From: Phymatolithon calcareum
Lineage: Eukaryota; Rhodophyta; Florideophyceae; Hapalidiales
Length of the DNA stretch: 64,000 bases
Reading direction: 5' to 3'
Assembly: GCA_977006965.1 (NCBI GenBank)
Contig: OZ345355.1
Coordinates: forward strand, 1,550,001 to 1,614,000
Shown here: piece after piece, positions 63,450 to 64,000 of the stretch
Numbering within the stretch: position 1 is the stretch's first letter
How the letters are laid out: each line of letters opens with the position of its first letter
Made by a program: the position numbers and the translations under genes
Notes under the pieces: generated by a model
Seen by the model: only the letters and a program-made list of their open reading frames with translations
Told to the model about the DNA's origin: nothing
The model's database searches: none

Positions 63450-64000
63450 GACCAGGTTGGCTGGAGATCTCAGTTGGCGTCAAAGCTTGTTGATGCGCGA
63501 GTGTTGACAGAAATTGGAAGTATCGGTCCCTATCTATATCTGCATTCTGCACTGGTGTGATGATGCAAACTGAAAGGCACACGAAGAAAAATCTCGTCAA
63601 AAATATCAACAAATTTGAATACGGTTTCCGTTGGATGCATGGTTGGAATTAATTTCATCTCGCATCACGGGACAGCAGTGCAGTACAGAATAAAAATAGT
63701 ACTACTGTATAGGGGCACGTATACCCTGCGACTCTTCCAAATATAGGTAATTGTCTTTTTCGCAGGCCAATCTATTTCGTCGTCATGATTTTTCGGAAGA
63801 AAATGTTTCGACGGCATTGATGTCCTCCAGTAGAATTGAGAAAATTGCAAATCGTACATTCAAGTTGTTGTAAGACATTCTTGTAAGACCATTGAACAAT
63901 GGAGCTCCAGTGTGGAAGATGCACGAGGTGGAACGAAGGACCCCCGACCACATCGGCAGACGCGGAGCTTCGCTTCACGAACAGCTTGCGGGCTAAACAT
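63450..64000. other. No gene recognised at window end
   Basis: Short minus-strand frames only. A gene could start beyond the window edge. Confidence 0.4.

Noticed and set aside
1-64000. CRISPR arrays, rRNA or tRNA genes
   Set aside because: No regularly spaced identical repeats, rRNA blocks or tRNA-like cloverleaf with GGTTCRANTCC box were noticed; a tRNA scan was not possible by eye.

Overview
This window looks like nuclear DNA of a eukaryote: a GTPase gene is split by three short GT-AG introns, most genes are single-exon, and the space between them is filled with non-LTR retrotransposon debris, short retroposons, inverted-repeat DNA elements and one intact Ty3-type LTR retrotransposon. I cannot fix the lineage from the sequence alone. 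Few introns, small gene islands in repeat-rich DNA and membrane proteins of unfamiliar type would fit a red alga, but that is a weak guess.

Layout. 0-6.4 kb: gene remnants, a small unrecognised ORF (2791-3237, minus) and a four-exon GTPase with a DUF697-like tail (4502-6338, plus), preceded by a 41-bp fold-back. 7-35 kb: a head-to-tail duplicated array on the minus strand. The repeating module is gene Y (a 1446-residue three-helix membrane protein ending in Sel1/TPR-like repeats) plus gene X (GC-rich, unrecognised). Y is intact in one copy (27008-31348) and dead in the other (9525-13875, with two 1-nt deletions and three nonsense codons). X has four degraded copies near 8, 15, 24 and 34 kb. 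A near-pristine chromodomain-bearing Ty3-type retrotransposon (15713-21524) sits in the second X copy. Two related CAGGGG-ended MITEs, one 594-bp inverted-repeat element and one short retroposon sit only in the second module, and the first module preserves their empty sites. The 594-bp element supplies the stop codon of the intact Y gene.

35-50 kb: LINE fragments of at least two families, including a 5'-truncated LINE nested in another with both target-site duplications readable; short retroposons sharing a 3' tail with one LINE; a 388-bp TA-flanked MITE; and one intact multi-pass membrane protein gene with a signal peptide (40891-42795, minus) whose upstream region has three ATGCGA-N4-TCGCAT palindromes. 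50-54 kb: a GC-rich stretch with long open frames but no recognisable gene. 56-64 kb: a secreted S1-family serine protease (56392-57186, minus), more LINE copies (one split by a 703-bp solo LTR with GATAC duplications), and a protein with one Sin3-type PAH domain (62862-63446, minus).

The intact genes show no shared pathway. The strongest unexplained unit is the duplicated X-Y module.
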